Origin: Platynereis dumerilii
Lineage: Eukaryota > Annelida > Polychaeta > Phyllodocida > Nereididae
DNA: 64,000 nucleotides
Direction of reading: 5' to 3'
Assembly: GCA_026936325.1 (NCBI GenBank)
Contig: JAPTHN010000010.1
Coordinates: forward strand, 44,769,414-44,833,413
Made by a program: the position numbers and the translations under genes
The notes under the pieces: generated by a model
What the model was told of the DNA's origin: nothing
The model's input: only the letters and a program-made list of their open reading frames with translations
Database searches by the model: none
Shown: positions 13,344 through 24,333 of the stretch, in pieces
Layout: every line of letters starts with the position of its first letter
Numbering within the stretch: position 1 is the stretch's first letter

Positions 13344-13744
13344 TGCAATGTCCTCAGTCTACGTTGCCTACAGCAACGTGAAGACTGTGCCCTCGGTCTA
13401 CTTATTTGGTTCTTGCCGTCTGACCAAATATGGAAACATCCACATGATATCATACTCCTGCAATAGAAGAAGATAATTATCACTTGCATGTACTTTTTGG
13501 CAGGTGTCAGATACGCTCCGCCGGCACTAACAAGACTGCAATAGGGGTCCTTCCGGGCCATTTCCATAGGTTTAGTCACACGCATAATATTATGATTGAG
13601 TAAGGAGGTGGAAGCAAATAAAAATAGGAAGATCACAACACTGGCTAACACAAGACAGGCTGATGTCGAAGATTGCCATGACACAAGCACCTGGATTGTA
13701 GGTCTGACTATACCAGAACGGTGCAGTTTAGACATATGGAAGCT

Positions 13745-15320
13745 AGGGTGGCCGAAAAAAAAAAATTTCTTAAATTCATATCGCATACCCCTCCATTTTC
13801 TGCGAAATTGTAAAATAAAGACGCTGTTAAAATTTAAGAAAGATCCTTCAAGTCTAAGTGGTCTCCCAAAGCCACTCGGTTTCTGCCCAATATTTTCGAG
13901 AAATGTCGTTTTGCGTAATCGCGGCTATAAATATCTTGCTTATTATTCGACATACAATGAAAATATTTATACCATTGATCTCAGGAGAAAATTAGCTTCA
14001 ATTTGAGTTCCAGGAAGCTATACTTACAATGACATTTGAGCTTGCAGGACTTCAGAAAACTCAAAATTTCATGTTGTCAAGCTAAACCGCTGAAATAATT
14101 CATCTAAATTTTCAAATTTTGCAAAATTGAATCCTACTTTAAAATAAGGCATACTTCTATGATATTAAAAATAAAAAATATAATGCATAACCATGAATGA
14201 CCAAAATAAGGCACATCTCAAAAAACTTAAATGCTGTAAGCAAATCTTAGATTTTCGAATTTTTTGGAAAAATGTTACAGAGCTTCCAGTATGGCACAAG
14301 GGAACAATACAATGAAGCATGTGATGTTTTGAAAAATGAGGGGCAGATAATAATCCTCAGGGTGCATTGTCTGTCAAGTGTTGTGTGATAGGGCTTTACA
14401 TCCTGCATTACTGCACCAAGCTTATTTTGAGGGGCAGGGACCGCACAACATGTTTTTTCCTCAAATTGCCAGTAACATCATAATGGCCCATATTTACAAA
14501 GATGGTGAGTATAAATTTGAAGAAGAGATGCAGCATCTGGACAATAATCCTTAGGGTGCATAGAATTATTAATAGTTTGGCTGGATTTTTGGGAAAGAGA
14601 ACTTTAAGTAAATGCCAACTTTATTATTTTCTGCCACAAACGACTGTGCACCGAATGTTTTTTAATGGTGTTGTTAAATTTTAAGATGTGAAGATTAAAT
14701 ATCAGCATGGCTCTAAACCTTAAAAGTATGATCCTAAGTGTGGAATTGGCTTTCTGGATCATAAAATACAACCTTCATTGAAATTTGGTGGCATCTGTAA
14801 ATGGCAATGTGTAAAAAATTTATATTTAATTACCATATATACAGTGTCGATTTGTGTGTCTCTGCAGCAAGGCTATCACACCATGAAAACCTGTCAATAT
14901 TCCCACTTTCAACAGGAAATTGTTCCTTATGTACTTTATTCTTAGTAGGAATTTTAATTCAGCTAAATTTGACAATATAGACAAATGATTTCAGCAATTT
15001 GGCTTGACAACATGAAATTTTGGGTTTTATCAAAATCCTGCCAGCTTCAAAGTTATCATAGATATAGCTTCGAGGTACTCAAATTGAAGCTAATTTTCTC
15101 CCGAGATCAATGGTATAAATATTATCATTGTATGTTCAATAATAAGCGAGATATTTAATACCGCGATTACGCAAAAATGAATTATTTGTAAATTTTAGCC
15201 TGAAACCGAGTGGCTTTGGGGGACCACTTAGACTCGAAGGATCTTTCTAAAATTTAACAGAGTGCTTATTTTACCATTTCGCATAAAATGAAGGGGTATT
15301 CGATATGAATTTCAGAAATT
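13745..15320. mobile_element. Non-autonomous DNA element with about 350-bp terminal inverted repeats
   Basis: The arms are about 13745-14105 and about 14980-15320. Matching landmarks in opposite orientation include ATTCATATCG, GCATACCCCTCC with GGGGTATTCG, CCACTCGGTTTC with GAAACCGAGTGG, TCGCGG with CCGCGATTACGC, and CATGTTGTCAAGC with GCTTGACAACATG. The outer left end AGGGTGGCCG has no partner, so the right end is probably shortened. Related host sequence at 17420 (GGAAGCTGTATACCCAG) gives the empty site. The central 900 bp is non-coding. The superfamily is not resolved. Confidence 0.75.
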
Positions 15321-18300
15321 GGTATACCCAGACTGGATGTCATTAACGGCATGAAAAGATGATTATGAGCAACCACAACCGATATACTTTATCAATGCAA
15401 TCATTGCAATGATCATGATCATAATCTGGATTCCTGTAATGTCAATGACACCTTCGCTATTCCTGGAAAATCCAGGGTGGGTGTTTTAAAAACAAAGGTG
15501 TTGTTGGTTGGAGGTTGCATGGATGTATCAATGCTAGAACGGATTGATTGGTCACTTATGTTAGCCAAATGGTCATTTTATGCACTTCTTTTGGAGCATG
15601 TGGATACGACATCAACCTATTGCTGTTTCTGGAGCTGGGAAGCACTTTTTCTGCACAGGCCCAACTGTTGCGAAAAGCGAGCATCAGACCGCAACACGCT
15701 CCATAAGGCCAAATATTTGCTGAATGAAATGATTTACTGTTCATTTTTCCACATTGACATCACTTTGGAATATTGAAAAGAATTGAAGTAACTGAAAAGG
15801 ATTGAAGTAACTGCTACCATGTGAGAAGGTTGATGGTAAACTGTTGCTTCCTTGACAAATAAGGAAACTTTAGAGTTTCATAGACACAGACCCAGACATA
15901 ATCCAGGAATCCGAGACACCTTGACCTCAAGCTGAAGAGAGGAAGACATAGTTGCATAATATTATGAATGAGTAAGGAGGCGGAAGCCAGGAAAAATAGG
16001 AAGATCACAAGACCAGTTAACACCAGACAGGCTAATGTCGAAGATTGCCATGACACAAACACCTCCAGACAACAGAAAAATGACAAACAAAAGAAAAGAA
16101 AGTGTCTGAAACACGAGCGGCAGTACCAGTCATCTACAGACATTGTACATCAGGGCTTATTAATCCATTTAATCCATACATAATTTATACTAGTATGTGA
16201 CAAGTCCAAGAAATGCCCTGGACATGTGTGTTTTGATACATTTGTCACAGATTCTACCATGTTTGACAGTTGACTATGAAAAACATTTTCTCAAAATTCA
16301 CAGTTATTATTGGGTGTTGTTAGGCCTATAAATTGCAGATTCGTATATATTTTTATCTCATGACTGACTGCTAAAAGCACACGTAGTAACAAACAATGTA
16401 TAACAGTTCTTGATCACTGCTATGGTTGTATTCTAATGGAATTTGTCATGTGACTTTGGCATAGGCTCCCATTAGTTTTGTATTTCTTCAAAATATGCAA
16501 ATAACATAAAAGAAAAATACTTTGCATGCCAGAACATTATCAAAATAAGTGAGATGCACATGATCAGTTATTGCATTTGCACCATATCTGTGTGCTATTT
16601 GCAAAATGGCTCTGTTCCAACAATCTCAAAATTCAATTGCATACGCTTGTATTGTCTATAGGGTATTATTGGTATTCATGCGCGTTGCTCTAACAGAGTT
16701 CTGCATTTGATGAAACTGGCAAGTAATTTTTTTTTACCTGGAACTGATGATCACTGGCTGAATGTTAATGTGCGACCTCACACAGCACAATCGATTTGCA
16801 TGTTTTCTCAATAATAAACTTACAGTATAACCCAAAATAAAGTACGACTACCCTAGCAGGAAGGAAGAATTAGCCACTACTTCACCCTTTCACTCCTTTT
16901 GGCTCCCCACAAATCACGTCCTACCTTTACCTACTTTAAAATACCTTTTAACATTGCATTACGTTTATATTTATTAAGACAATACCAATTCAAACTCCAT
17001 CACACCCATTGTGTTTGATATCTTTGAAATTGTGTCCCTAGCTGATTGCAATTACTTTACCAGCTGTCTTAACAGAGTTCTTAATATGGGTTGAAGTTGT
17101 GGTGAGGGGTCAAAGGTAGTTGTTAGGAGATTTGGGGTGGAGAGGAGAAAGGAGGGCAAAATAGTTCAACAGAGGACTTCTGACAGAAAATTATCTTACT
17201 TTATTTTAGGTTGTACTGTATACCGGATCTGCGATGTGATATCATACTCCAACAACACAAGAACAAAACACTTTCTGTGTACTTTTGTAAGGACAATAAT
17301 GCGCTATTCCTGCATGAATAAGACTGTTATATGTGTCCTTTGGGCAGACTTCCATAGGTTTCAGCATGTAAGGATTGAAGATCTTACTCCTGCACGGATG
17401 TAGTTTGGCTATAGATGTGGAAGCTGTATACCCAGTCTAGATGTCGTTAAGGGCATGAGAAGAGCTCCGGTTGGCCCTATGTAATTCAGAGATTATTATG
17501 ATCAATCAGTGACTATTGTCAGCGTGCCATACAGCATAATAGCTTCCAAATATTATCAAATAAATGGTATATAAGTCCAAAGTATTATTCCAGACTTCAG
17601 CTATAGATGGCATCACATTGCCTCTGACAAGGAACTTTTGACAAGCGAGCACAAGCACAAATTCTATGTTAAGAGCTATTAAGGTGACACAAAACCCAGA
17701 AAGAATTGCACTGGATTGTGCATTCACTGTCAAACTTTGGTATTCCTAATGGCTTTTTTTGACAGTCATTCGAGTGTTGTCAGAAGGAGTGCGGCTGGGT
17801 GTCAAATCAACACGTGGCCTGCACAATTTCGTCTAAAATCTAAATCTGGCTAAAAAATATAGGCCTATTGCACATGTTGGTTTAATCTCAATGTTCAGAT
17901 GCTTACTTGAGAATTTCTGCTAAATTGGTCAAATTTCAGGTATTTGACGGAGGTTCGAAAAAATGTCTGATTTTACTAGTTTTTCGAGAATCGGTTTAGC
18001 TACAACTGGTTGTGACTGAGTATACGGAATCCATACAGCAATATACTTCGACCATCTAATTATCAGGCTTACATGTCAGCATGATAAGCCCATGGAAAAG
18101 GTAACAATTTAATCCAACTGAACTAACTCTACTGACCACCAGTTTGAATAACATCCGTATATCTTATCCTTTGAGAGTGAATAAGATATATCATCGATGT
18201 TATTCAAATTAAGGGGCAGTAGGGTCAGTTCAGCCGGATTTTAAAAAAAAGATGTCGTTCGGCTGCAAGGAAAACTTCCGAAAAGCGACACCATAAACAC

Positions 18301-18595
18301 TTAACAATATCCATCACCTACAACATCGATGGGTCTATCAGAGCCACACTCCAACCTCTTCCATTGGGTTATCATGTTGACATGTAAGCCTGATAATTAG
18401 ATGGATGCAGTTTATTGCTGTATGGATGCCATATACTCAGTCTAGATGTCATAAGGGGGCACGAGAAAAGCTGTGGTGTGCTTATGTAATCAGCACATTA
18501 TCAGGATTTATCAGTAAGTGTCAGCTGGCATAATGGCTACCAAAGGATTGATGCTCCCTTTCTACATTCTGCATGCATATAAATTCTTTCTGCAA
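15321..18595. other. Non-coding unit 1 sequence, with a 1-kb stretch absent from unit 2
   Basis: The parts at 15340-16130 and 17200-18590 align with 32440-34800 and 34850-36600. About 16190-17190 has no counterpart in unit 2 between 34800 and 34850, and I see no terminal repeats that would define it as one element. The imperfect palindrome at 18014-18440 lies here. There is no conserved ORF. Confidence 0.5.
18014..18440. repeat. Large imperfect palindrome (local inverted duplication)
   Basis: The left arm reads GACTGAGTATACGG, ATCCATACAGCAATA, CATCTAATTATCAGGC, then GGTCAGTAGAG in reverse. The right arm carries the same words inverted, ending GCCATATACTCAGTC. The right arm keeps about 120 bp that the left lacks. 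Sister sequences at 36200-36460 and 50560-50800 have the right arm only, so the left arm arose by inverted duplication within unit 1. Confidence 0.75.
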
Positions 18596-18989
18596 CAGGA
18601 AGATTCAGATTCAGATTTTCAGATTTCAGATTTTTTATTTTCTCTCAGAGCAAAATATTAACATACATATGAAGATAAAAAAGACAAAAAAAAACTCCAA
18701 GATGGGTGACCCCTTTAAGACATCTGTGATGTCGCTGTCAAGGGGCCACCCCCCCCCCCAAAGATAAGAGAGAAAACATAATAAAAATACTAGTGACACT
18801 ACTGTAGAAACACCTTTTTTTTTTTTAAACTTTCATGCAGTCAGAGAGGATGTAGAATTACAGTGATAGCTATTTTCTCTAGATACTTTAGTTATGAACG
18901 ATAATTGAGAATTAAAGAGTTAGTTAGCCAATCCATTTCTCTTGTTGTAGTGAAAATGATTAAAAAAATAAAAATAAAAAAGGCACTAA

Positions 18990-21900
18990 TCAACCCACAC
19001 GGTTACAAATAAAACAATCTTGAACAGAGCAATTTTCATTATATGACTGAATAAAATTGTGTTTTATATAATTTTTAAATCCATCTAAACTGTGAGTAAA
19101 AATTTTAGACTTAAAATTTGGATTCATTTCATTATAAATTTTTGGAAATTTATATGATATGCAGTTTCTTGCAAATTCGTGGCTCACAGCAGGCAGACGA
19201 TAGATACGTCCAAGACGTTCATTAGTGTTGAACACATGTGTATTTCTCTGTAGCATTTCAGACAAAAAATAATCAGGTAAAGTGTTGTTTACAAATTTAA
19301 AACAAAACTTCAAGTCATGCAGTGCACACAGGTCTTGTACCTTAAGAATTTTCAACTGTTTAAAGAGTGGACTAGTATGAGCATTGTATTTACTTTTTGT
19401 AATTACTCTGACTGCTTTTTTCTGTAATTTGAAAATTTTATTACAATTTACTCCCCAGATCATAATGCCATAATTGAGATGGGGTGCTATTAATGCATTA
19501 TAGATATTTAATAGTGCCCTAGATGGTAGAACATTTTTCATCTTATTCATCACCCCTATTGTCCGTGATATTTTCTTAGCCACATTGTCAATGTGGGAAT
19601 CCCACTTAAGATTTTGATGCAGATAAATGCCAAGAAAATTGAAAGCTTCAGCAAATTCAACTTCAGTACCGTCTATTGTAAGTGTTGGAAAATTCACAAG
19701 TCTTCTTGCTGTATGAAACATCATAGCTTTAGTTTTTTGAACATTTAATGAAAGCCTATTGAGTTTCATCCAATTTGATATGCCATCCAGTTCATCATTT
19801 AGATTAATGCAATCATTATGGTTCCATTGAACATTTAGAGTTGCACATAAAGTTGTGTCATCCGCATACAAAATTGGGTGGAAGTAATTTGTAACTGTTG
19901 TTATGTCATTAACGTATATTAGAAAAAGTAAAGGGCCCATAATGGAACCTTGAGGAACACCACATTTAATTTCTGAAGTGTCCGATAATATATCATCATA
20001 TTGCACCTGTTGTACTCTGTTACTGAGATAATTCTTCATTAGTTTTAATGAGGTATCTGCAAATCCATAATATTTCAATTTGGATAATAATATCTCGTGA
20101 TCAAGGGTGTCAAAAGCCTTTGAGAGGTCAAGATATATATTAATGGGCAGTAGATTCATGTCCATTGAGTGAGTTATGCGATCAATTAACTCAAGTGTAG
20201 CTAGTTCAGTTGAGTGAAATTGCCTGAAACCATATTGACTCTTATAAAATATCTTAAGTTCTGAGAAGTATTTATACATTTGATTATAGATGATCCTCTC
20301 AAAGACTTTAGACACACTTGGCAACAACGAGACTGGTCTATAATTACAAAATAAGAAATCCTCATTTTTCTTGTAGAGTGGAAGTATCTTAGCTTGCTTT
20401 AATAAATTAGGAAAAAGGCCTTGTTGTATTGATTGGTTGCAGATATCAGTTAATAATGGGGCTATTTCATTTTTGACATGTTTCAAAAGCTTGTTAGAAA
20501 TGCCATCTAGGCCATAACTTGTTTTTGGTTTTAATGAGTCAATGGCTTTTGCAACTGTTTGGGTATCAATTGTTTCAAATTTAAAAGTAGGTGGATGAGG
20601 ATTTTTTAAGAATTCCCTAAAACTTCTACCTTCAGGCTGCAAAGTTGATTGTGCTAGCTTTGGTCCAATTTCAATGAAATACTTGTTAAATTCATTTGCT
20701 ATACTTTTTTTGTTTGATATTTTTATGCCATCAACCTCAAAATAATCTGGAAAACATTTCTTAATCTCTTTTCTGTTTATAACTTCATTTATCATGGACC
20801 AAGTCTTTTTCATATCACCTTTGAATTTGTTAAAGCAGGTATTGTAATATTCTTTTTTAGCTAAGTTGATTGATTGTTTCAGAATCTTAGTATATGTACG
20901 ATAATTTATTAGTATAGCTTGATATTGGTCACTATCAACTGATGTTGCTTTAAGCTTTGCATATAATTTATCCTTAAATAAAATAGACTTTAAAATTCCT
21001 GGTGTTATCCACTTTGACTTTCTATGTTTATATCTATTAAACTTAACATATTTTATGGGAAAATGTTTCTTCATCAAGCGTTTTAATAATTCATCTAGTT
21101 TATTATAACTGTTGTTAGAAGTATCTGATAATATTCTTTGACCATTTATTAGTTCAGTATGCAGATCTTGTTTGAAATTATCCATGGATAATGTGTTGGA
21201 TGACAACAACTTTATGTGCTTGGTGACTTGTTTCGAGTAATTAAGATAGTCTAAAGTGATGAAATAAGGTAGATGGTCTGACAAATCATTCATCAGGATA
21301 CCCGAAGTTGAGTTGCTGAAGTTTTCAGTTAATTTCACAAAAATATTGTCAATTAAAGTCCCTTTTCTATTAGTTAATCGGGTAGGTAATGTAATTCTCG
21401 GAAAATAACTATTTGACACCATTAAATCAAGAAATTCATTTATACTATTGTTCTGCTTAAATGCTAGAAGATTAAGATTGAAATCTCCAGTAATCATAAC
21501 ATTTTTAAAATTACGCAGGCTACTCATTACAGGATTTAGTTCATTCATAAATGTTCTAATATTTTCTACAGTATTTCTGGGAGGTCTGTAAATATTACCT
21601 AATACGATCTTTCTGCATAAATTGCCATGCCATGTAGAAATTTTAATCAGAATGCCATCCCAACTATTTGATTCACTGTGGATATCTAATACTTTGTATT
21701 GGAAATTATCATGTAAGTATATTGCTACTCCGCCGTGTGCACTGCATGACTTACCTCTATGAATTAAGTTATAACCGGGTAGTTGAAGAAGAGAAGTATC
21801 GCTGTCTGCTCTGAGCCACGTTTCCTGCAAGCATATAGCAGAAAGTTTATGCTTATGACCATTATAATGTTCAATATATGTCTTCAATAGTTCAAATTTT

Positions 21901-22127
21901 GCATTAACAGATTGACAATTTAATGAAAGAATAGAGAAGACATCATTCTTATCATTTAATAGTTTGACAAAGTCTGAATTTTCTACATAAGGTGAATTTT
22001 GAAACAATGCTGGTTCATTAGTATCATCCTCAATATTAAATTCATTCCCGTCAATAAGATCAACAAGAGAAGTGGTATCATCTAGTAGAGTATATTGTAA
22101 GTTACTTATATTACTATCGTTCATCAT
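18990..22127 (-). CDS. LINE ORF2: APE-type endonuclease plus reverse transcriptase
   Basis: An uninterrupted 1045-codon frame starting MMNDSN. The endonuclease occupies about residues 62-295, with the active-site blocks NCQS (70-73), QETW (101-104), GDFN (214-217), GTLIDNIF (256-263) and SDHLPY (283-288). The reverse transcriptase spans about 520-870, with NYRPVSLL (595), LDLSKAFDT (666-674), GVPQGS (723-728) and the catalytic YADD (754-757). The C-terminal region ends with a small Cys cluster, CSVQDCFICN. There is no RNase H. In this LINE type the endonuclease nicks the target and the RT primes cDNA synthesis there, in the nucleus. All catalytic motifs look intact. The 70-residue acidic N-terminal leader is of unknown role. 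Confidence 0.92.
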   Translation of the reverse strand: MMNDSNISNLQYTLLDDTTSLVDLIDGNEFNIEDDTNEPALFQNSPYVENSDFVKLLNDKNDVFSILSLNCQSVNAKFELLKTYIEHYNGHKHKLSAICLQETWLRADSDTSLLQLPGYNLIHRGKSCSAHGGVAIYLHDNFQYKVLDIHSESNSWDGILIKISTWHGNLCRKIVLGNIYRPPRNTVENIRTFMNELNPVMSSLRNFKNVMITGDFNLNLLAFKQNNSINEFLDLMVSNSYFPRITLPTRLTNRKGTLIDNIFVKLTENFSNSTSGILMNDLSDHLPYFITLDYLNYSKQVTKHIKLLSSNTLSMDNFKQDLHTELINGQRILSDTSNNSYNKLDELLKRLMKKHFPIKYVKFNRYKHRKSKWITPGILKSILFKDKLYAKLKATSVDSDQYQAILINYRTYTKILKQSINLAKKEYYNTCFNKFKGDMKKTWSMINEVINRKEIKKCFPDYFEVDGIKISNKKSIANEFNKYFIEIGPKLAQSTLQPEGRSFREFLKNPHPPTFKFETIDTQTVAKAIDSLKPKTSYGLDGISNKLLKHVKNEIAPLLTDICNQSIQQGLFPNLLKQAKILPLYKKNEDFLFCNYRPVSLLPSVSKVFERIIYNQMYKYFSELKIFYKSQYGFRQFHSTELATLELIDRITHSMDMNLLPINIYLDLSKAFDTLDHEILLSKLKYYGFADTSLKLMKNYLSNRVQQVQYDDILSDTSEIKCGVPQGSIMGPLLFLIYVNDITTVTNYFHPILYADDTTLCATLNVQWNHNDCINLNDELDGISNWMKLNRLSLNVQKTKAMMFHTARRLVNFPTLTIDGTEVEFAEAFNFLGIYLHQNLKWDSHIDNVAKKISRTIGVMNKMKNVLPSRALLNIYNALIAPHLNYGIMIWGVNCNKIFKLQKKAVRVITKSKYNAHTSPLFKQLKILKVQDLCALHDLKFCFKFVNNTLPDYFLSEMLQRNTHVFNTNERLGRIYRLPAVSHEFARNCISYKFPKIYNEMNPNFKSKIFTHSLDGFKNYIKHNFIQSYNENCSVQDCFICNRVG

Positions 22128-23534
22128 TTAGTAAATTTGAAATTTCATTAACTATTACCACTGGCTGCAATTCCATCCCCGCCGACTGCATGAATTCAAT
22201 AGAAACAACAAAATCGATGATTGAACTGCAATCACAAGAACAGAAAATTAAACTGCAATTCATTTGATACATAAAAGTAAAGAAAATATAGAAGCTACAG
22301 AAAGAGCAACCAAGTAAAAGACATATCATTAAATTAAAGAAAGCAACACTAATGTATGCATATTTGCAATACATAATCAGCAATTATCAAATTCTAGAAA
22401 ATAATAACATGAACTTTGTTAATCTTAATCATATATGACAGAAATTAGACTAAGTATTATGCAACAGTGTACCATACATATAGTGTTAAACTAATGTTTA
22501 TCTTGAGAGAGAACTTCATGATTTAATTTCAAAAACTATCAAAGATTGAGGTCAACTTAATCATAAACAAAGTAAGACTTATTACTAACCATCACTTTAC
22601 TAAAGAATACAATTTATGTTAATTTGAGAAAAAAAAAAAAAAATTAATAAATAACTATAATAATAATTGACTCAGCATCAAAAAATCACTAATATTTAAA
22701 TCTTAATATAGGACAGGTGATGCATTTAAATGTAAGACTCATCGTAACTTTAAGCTTAAGTTAAACAACTAAAATGAGTGTTGAAAGTAGCAACTTATAT
22801 AAGATTTCAAAAGAGCATATATGTAACAGTTGTTTACATAACAAGATTAAGAACGAAAGCTTCACATTACATAATGTAATTGTAAACGTTATCAATAAAT
22901 CATAAGTAATAAAGTTTTGACAACCTCTTTTGTCTAATGAAATGACTTGCTATAGTAATTATCCCATGCTTAAATCCATGATATTGAACATATTATATAG
23001 ACACATATATGAAGTTATTATAATAACAAATTAAACTAAATATAATAATGTGGTTACTCAAGTCAAATTTTTAACAGACTGTTAATTCAATAAATATTAA
23101 TGAATCAATTAGAAGCAAAATTTTTAAAATTTACTTCTTCTTAAGAGTTTTTACACAATTAAGACTTAACAAGTGACGATTGAAAAATTGTGAGCCAGAA
23201 AACTCAACTTAATGCTAATCTTAAACTAAGTTAGATATTATGAGTAGTTACTAAATATTTCAAATAAAACATGTAAACAAAACAGTCGCATCACTAACAA
23301 AAACAAGATATCTTAGCCTTTAATCTTAGCAGAACAATCAGATAGCTAAGTTATGAAATAAGATATTGTACCGATAGGTTATATAACAAAATTTTCCTTA
23401 ACAATAACGTTAATCCAAACACATTTAGCAAGTTATTATCTTTGAAAAGTTAAGGATACATACCATTCTACATAAGCTGTCGAAAATAAGCAAATCAAAG
23501 ATTTAAAAAGAGCCAAACAAACCGCATATGTACA

Positions 23535-23557
23535 CATATATATATATATATATATGT
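23535..23557. repeat. (TA)n microsatellite inside the NADAR-LINE spacer
   Basis: About 11 TA units between the NADAR ORF and the EN-RT ORF of copy 1. Confidence 0.9.
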
Positions 23558-23688
23558 CCTTGCCACAAATTAGTTAATACCTCACAAAATTAACTCAGTT
23601 CTGTCTTGCTCAGTTAAAAATTATTATAAATCTTACACACAGTATAAATTATCCAAAAGTAATTAATACTCTGCAACAATATACAATG

Positions 23689-23994
23689 CTAAAATTGAGA
23701 CACTTCTGTTCGAATCTTCATTAAGATTTGACCCAGAATATTTTGACCCGGCCACTGCTTATTGAAAGCATTTTTATCAGACATCAAGACCCCTGTTCCC
23801 CAGGTCTGATCAGGTCCAGCCTCCGCAAGTATGTTTTCTTTAGTGTCAATGAGAAACAGACGACAATCAGTGTTTTGACCAAATTTTGCACGACATGCTT
23901 CATAGACAACTTCTTTTGCTTTAACGATCCATTTTTTGGCATCCACCTTCAAACTAGAAGAGCTTCCCATATTCAAAATTAATTGAACATACAT
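23689..23994 (-). CDS. NADAR-domain ORF1 of the LINE, C-terminal fragment
   Basis: The frame encodes the second half of a NADAR (YbiA-like) domain: KWIVKAKEVVYEACRAKFGQ, then ILAEAGPDQTWGTGV, then WPGQNILGQILMKIR. These are the family's AKFxQN, (L)xEA-D-WGxG and WxGxNxLGxxLMxxR blocks. It aligns with the C-terminal half of the ORF at 51064-51615 at roughly 35% identity by eye. The first 13 or so codons (MYVQLILNMGSSS) are host flank read through the 5' junction, so this is a truncated ORF1 and not a complete protein. NADAR proteins have been reported to hydrolyse ADP-ribose-guanine bonds; here the N-terminal half of the domain is missing. It lies upstream of, and in the same sense as, the EN-RT ORF. 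Confidence 0.85.
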   Translation of the reverse strand: MYVQLILNMGSSSSLKVDAKKWIVKAKEVVYEACRAKFGQNTDCRLFLIDTKENILAEAGPDQTWGTGVLMSDKNAFNKQWPGQNILGQILMKIRTEVSQF

Positions 23995-24333
23995 ATGTCA
24001 TTACTAAAACTCATTAAAATATGATGAAGATCTGTTCAACCCTTGTAGATAAGATGTCGCTTTCTGGGGTAGGTTAATACAAACATATCCCATTTAAATT
24101 GCCACATGTTATGCCAGCTGCAGCAGTTGTCTCAATTCTTGCTTTGAACGTATGTCAATACCAAAGCACATTAAAAGATGATGAAGATTTGTGCAGCCCT
24201 TTTTGATATTGCCTCTCAGGGTAGCATGACCGTAACATATGGCATGAAAATTTCGACATGTTATGCCAGTGGTAGCAGTTACTTCAATCTCGTCTAGTTT
24301 CTCAAATGACGTCGAAGTTAAGGAGTCTAAGGA

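Larger units (their letters stand above)
10812..13400. mobile_element. 2.6-kb insertion with a 10-bp target duplication, class unknown, carrying nested elements
   Basis: A perfect 10-bp direct repeat CTTATTTGGT lies at 10802-10811 and 13401-13410. Unit 2 has a single copy at about 32397-32406 with no insert. Near each end there is a strong hairpin: CCTTCTCAG/CTGAGAAGG (10832-10854) and ACGTTGC/GCAACGT (about 13361-13379, stem extending outward through AGTCT/AGACT). There are no long terminal inverted repeats and no recognisable transposase, RT or other domain. The interior is AT-rich non-coding sequence with a tRNA-Glu-like segment, a GATA microsatellite and a hAT-like MITE. A 9- to 11-bp duplication is typical of Mutator-like elements, but this assignment is weak. 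Confidence 0.6.
18603..23955 (-). mobile_element. NADAR-LINE copy 1 (5'-truncated, EN-RT ORF open)
   Basis: On the minus strand the order is: NADAR ORF cut at its 5' end (23955 to 23689), a spacer of about 1.56 kb, EN-RT ORF (22127 to 18990), a 3' UTR of about 390 bp, AATAAA and a (TCTGAA)n tail at about 18603-18640. Host flanks ACAGGAAG (to 18602) and AGAAGAGCTTCCC (from 23956) join into the empty site seen at 36610 in unit 2 and 50963 in unit 3. The short AGGAAG/AGAAG overlap may be the target duplication. The long EN-RT frame implies a young insertion. The ORF2 type (APE endonuclease plus RT, no RNase H) is CR1/L2/Jockey-like. I do not assign a named clade. Confidence 0.85.
1..24330. repeat. 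Tandem segmental duplication, unit 1
   Basis: This unit runs from the block beginning at base 1 through the terminal exon at 2540 and on to the fusion with the unit 2 exon near 24330. Its first 2.5 kb align by eye with 41145-43334 and 56885-59270. The part after the exon aligns with 24535 onward and 59527 onward. Most pairs look roughly 85-92% alike, interrupted by element insertions private to one unit. Compared with unit 2, unit 1 holds extra inserts at 2070, 7327, 8954, 9411, 10812, 13745 and 18603. Its 3' end is shortened: the block before the next exon is missing, so sequence matching 37810 joins directly to exon sequence near 24331. Boundaries are approximate. Confidence 0.75.

Noticed and set aside
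13088-13786. 232-codon frame on the minus strand
   Set aside because: It runs straight through the hAT-like MITE and its target duplication and matches no domain. Its length is chance in a mosaic of repeats.
15814-16143. 109-codon minus frame rich in hydrophobic residues, with partial relatives at 34570 and 13600
   Set aside because: The related blocks share only short pieces of it in varying frames, with no start, stop or splice site conserved.
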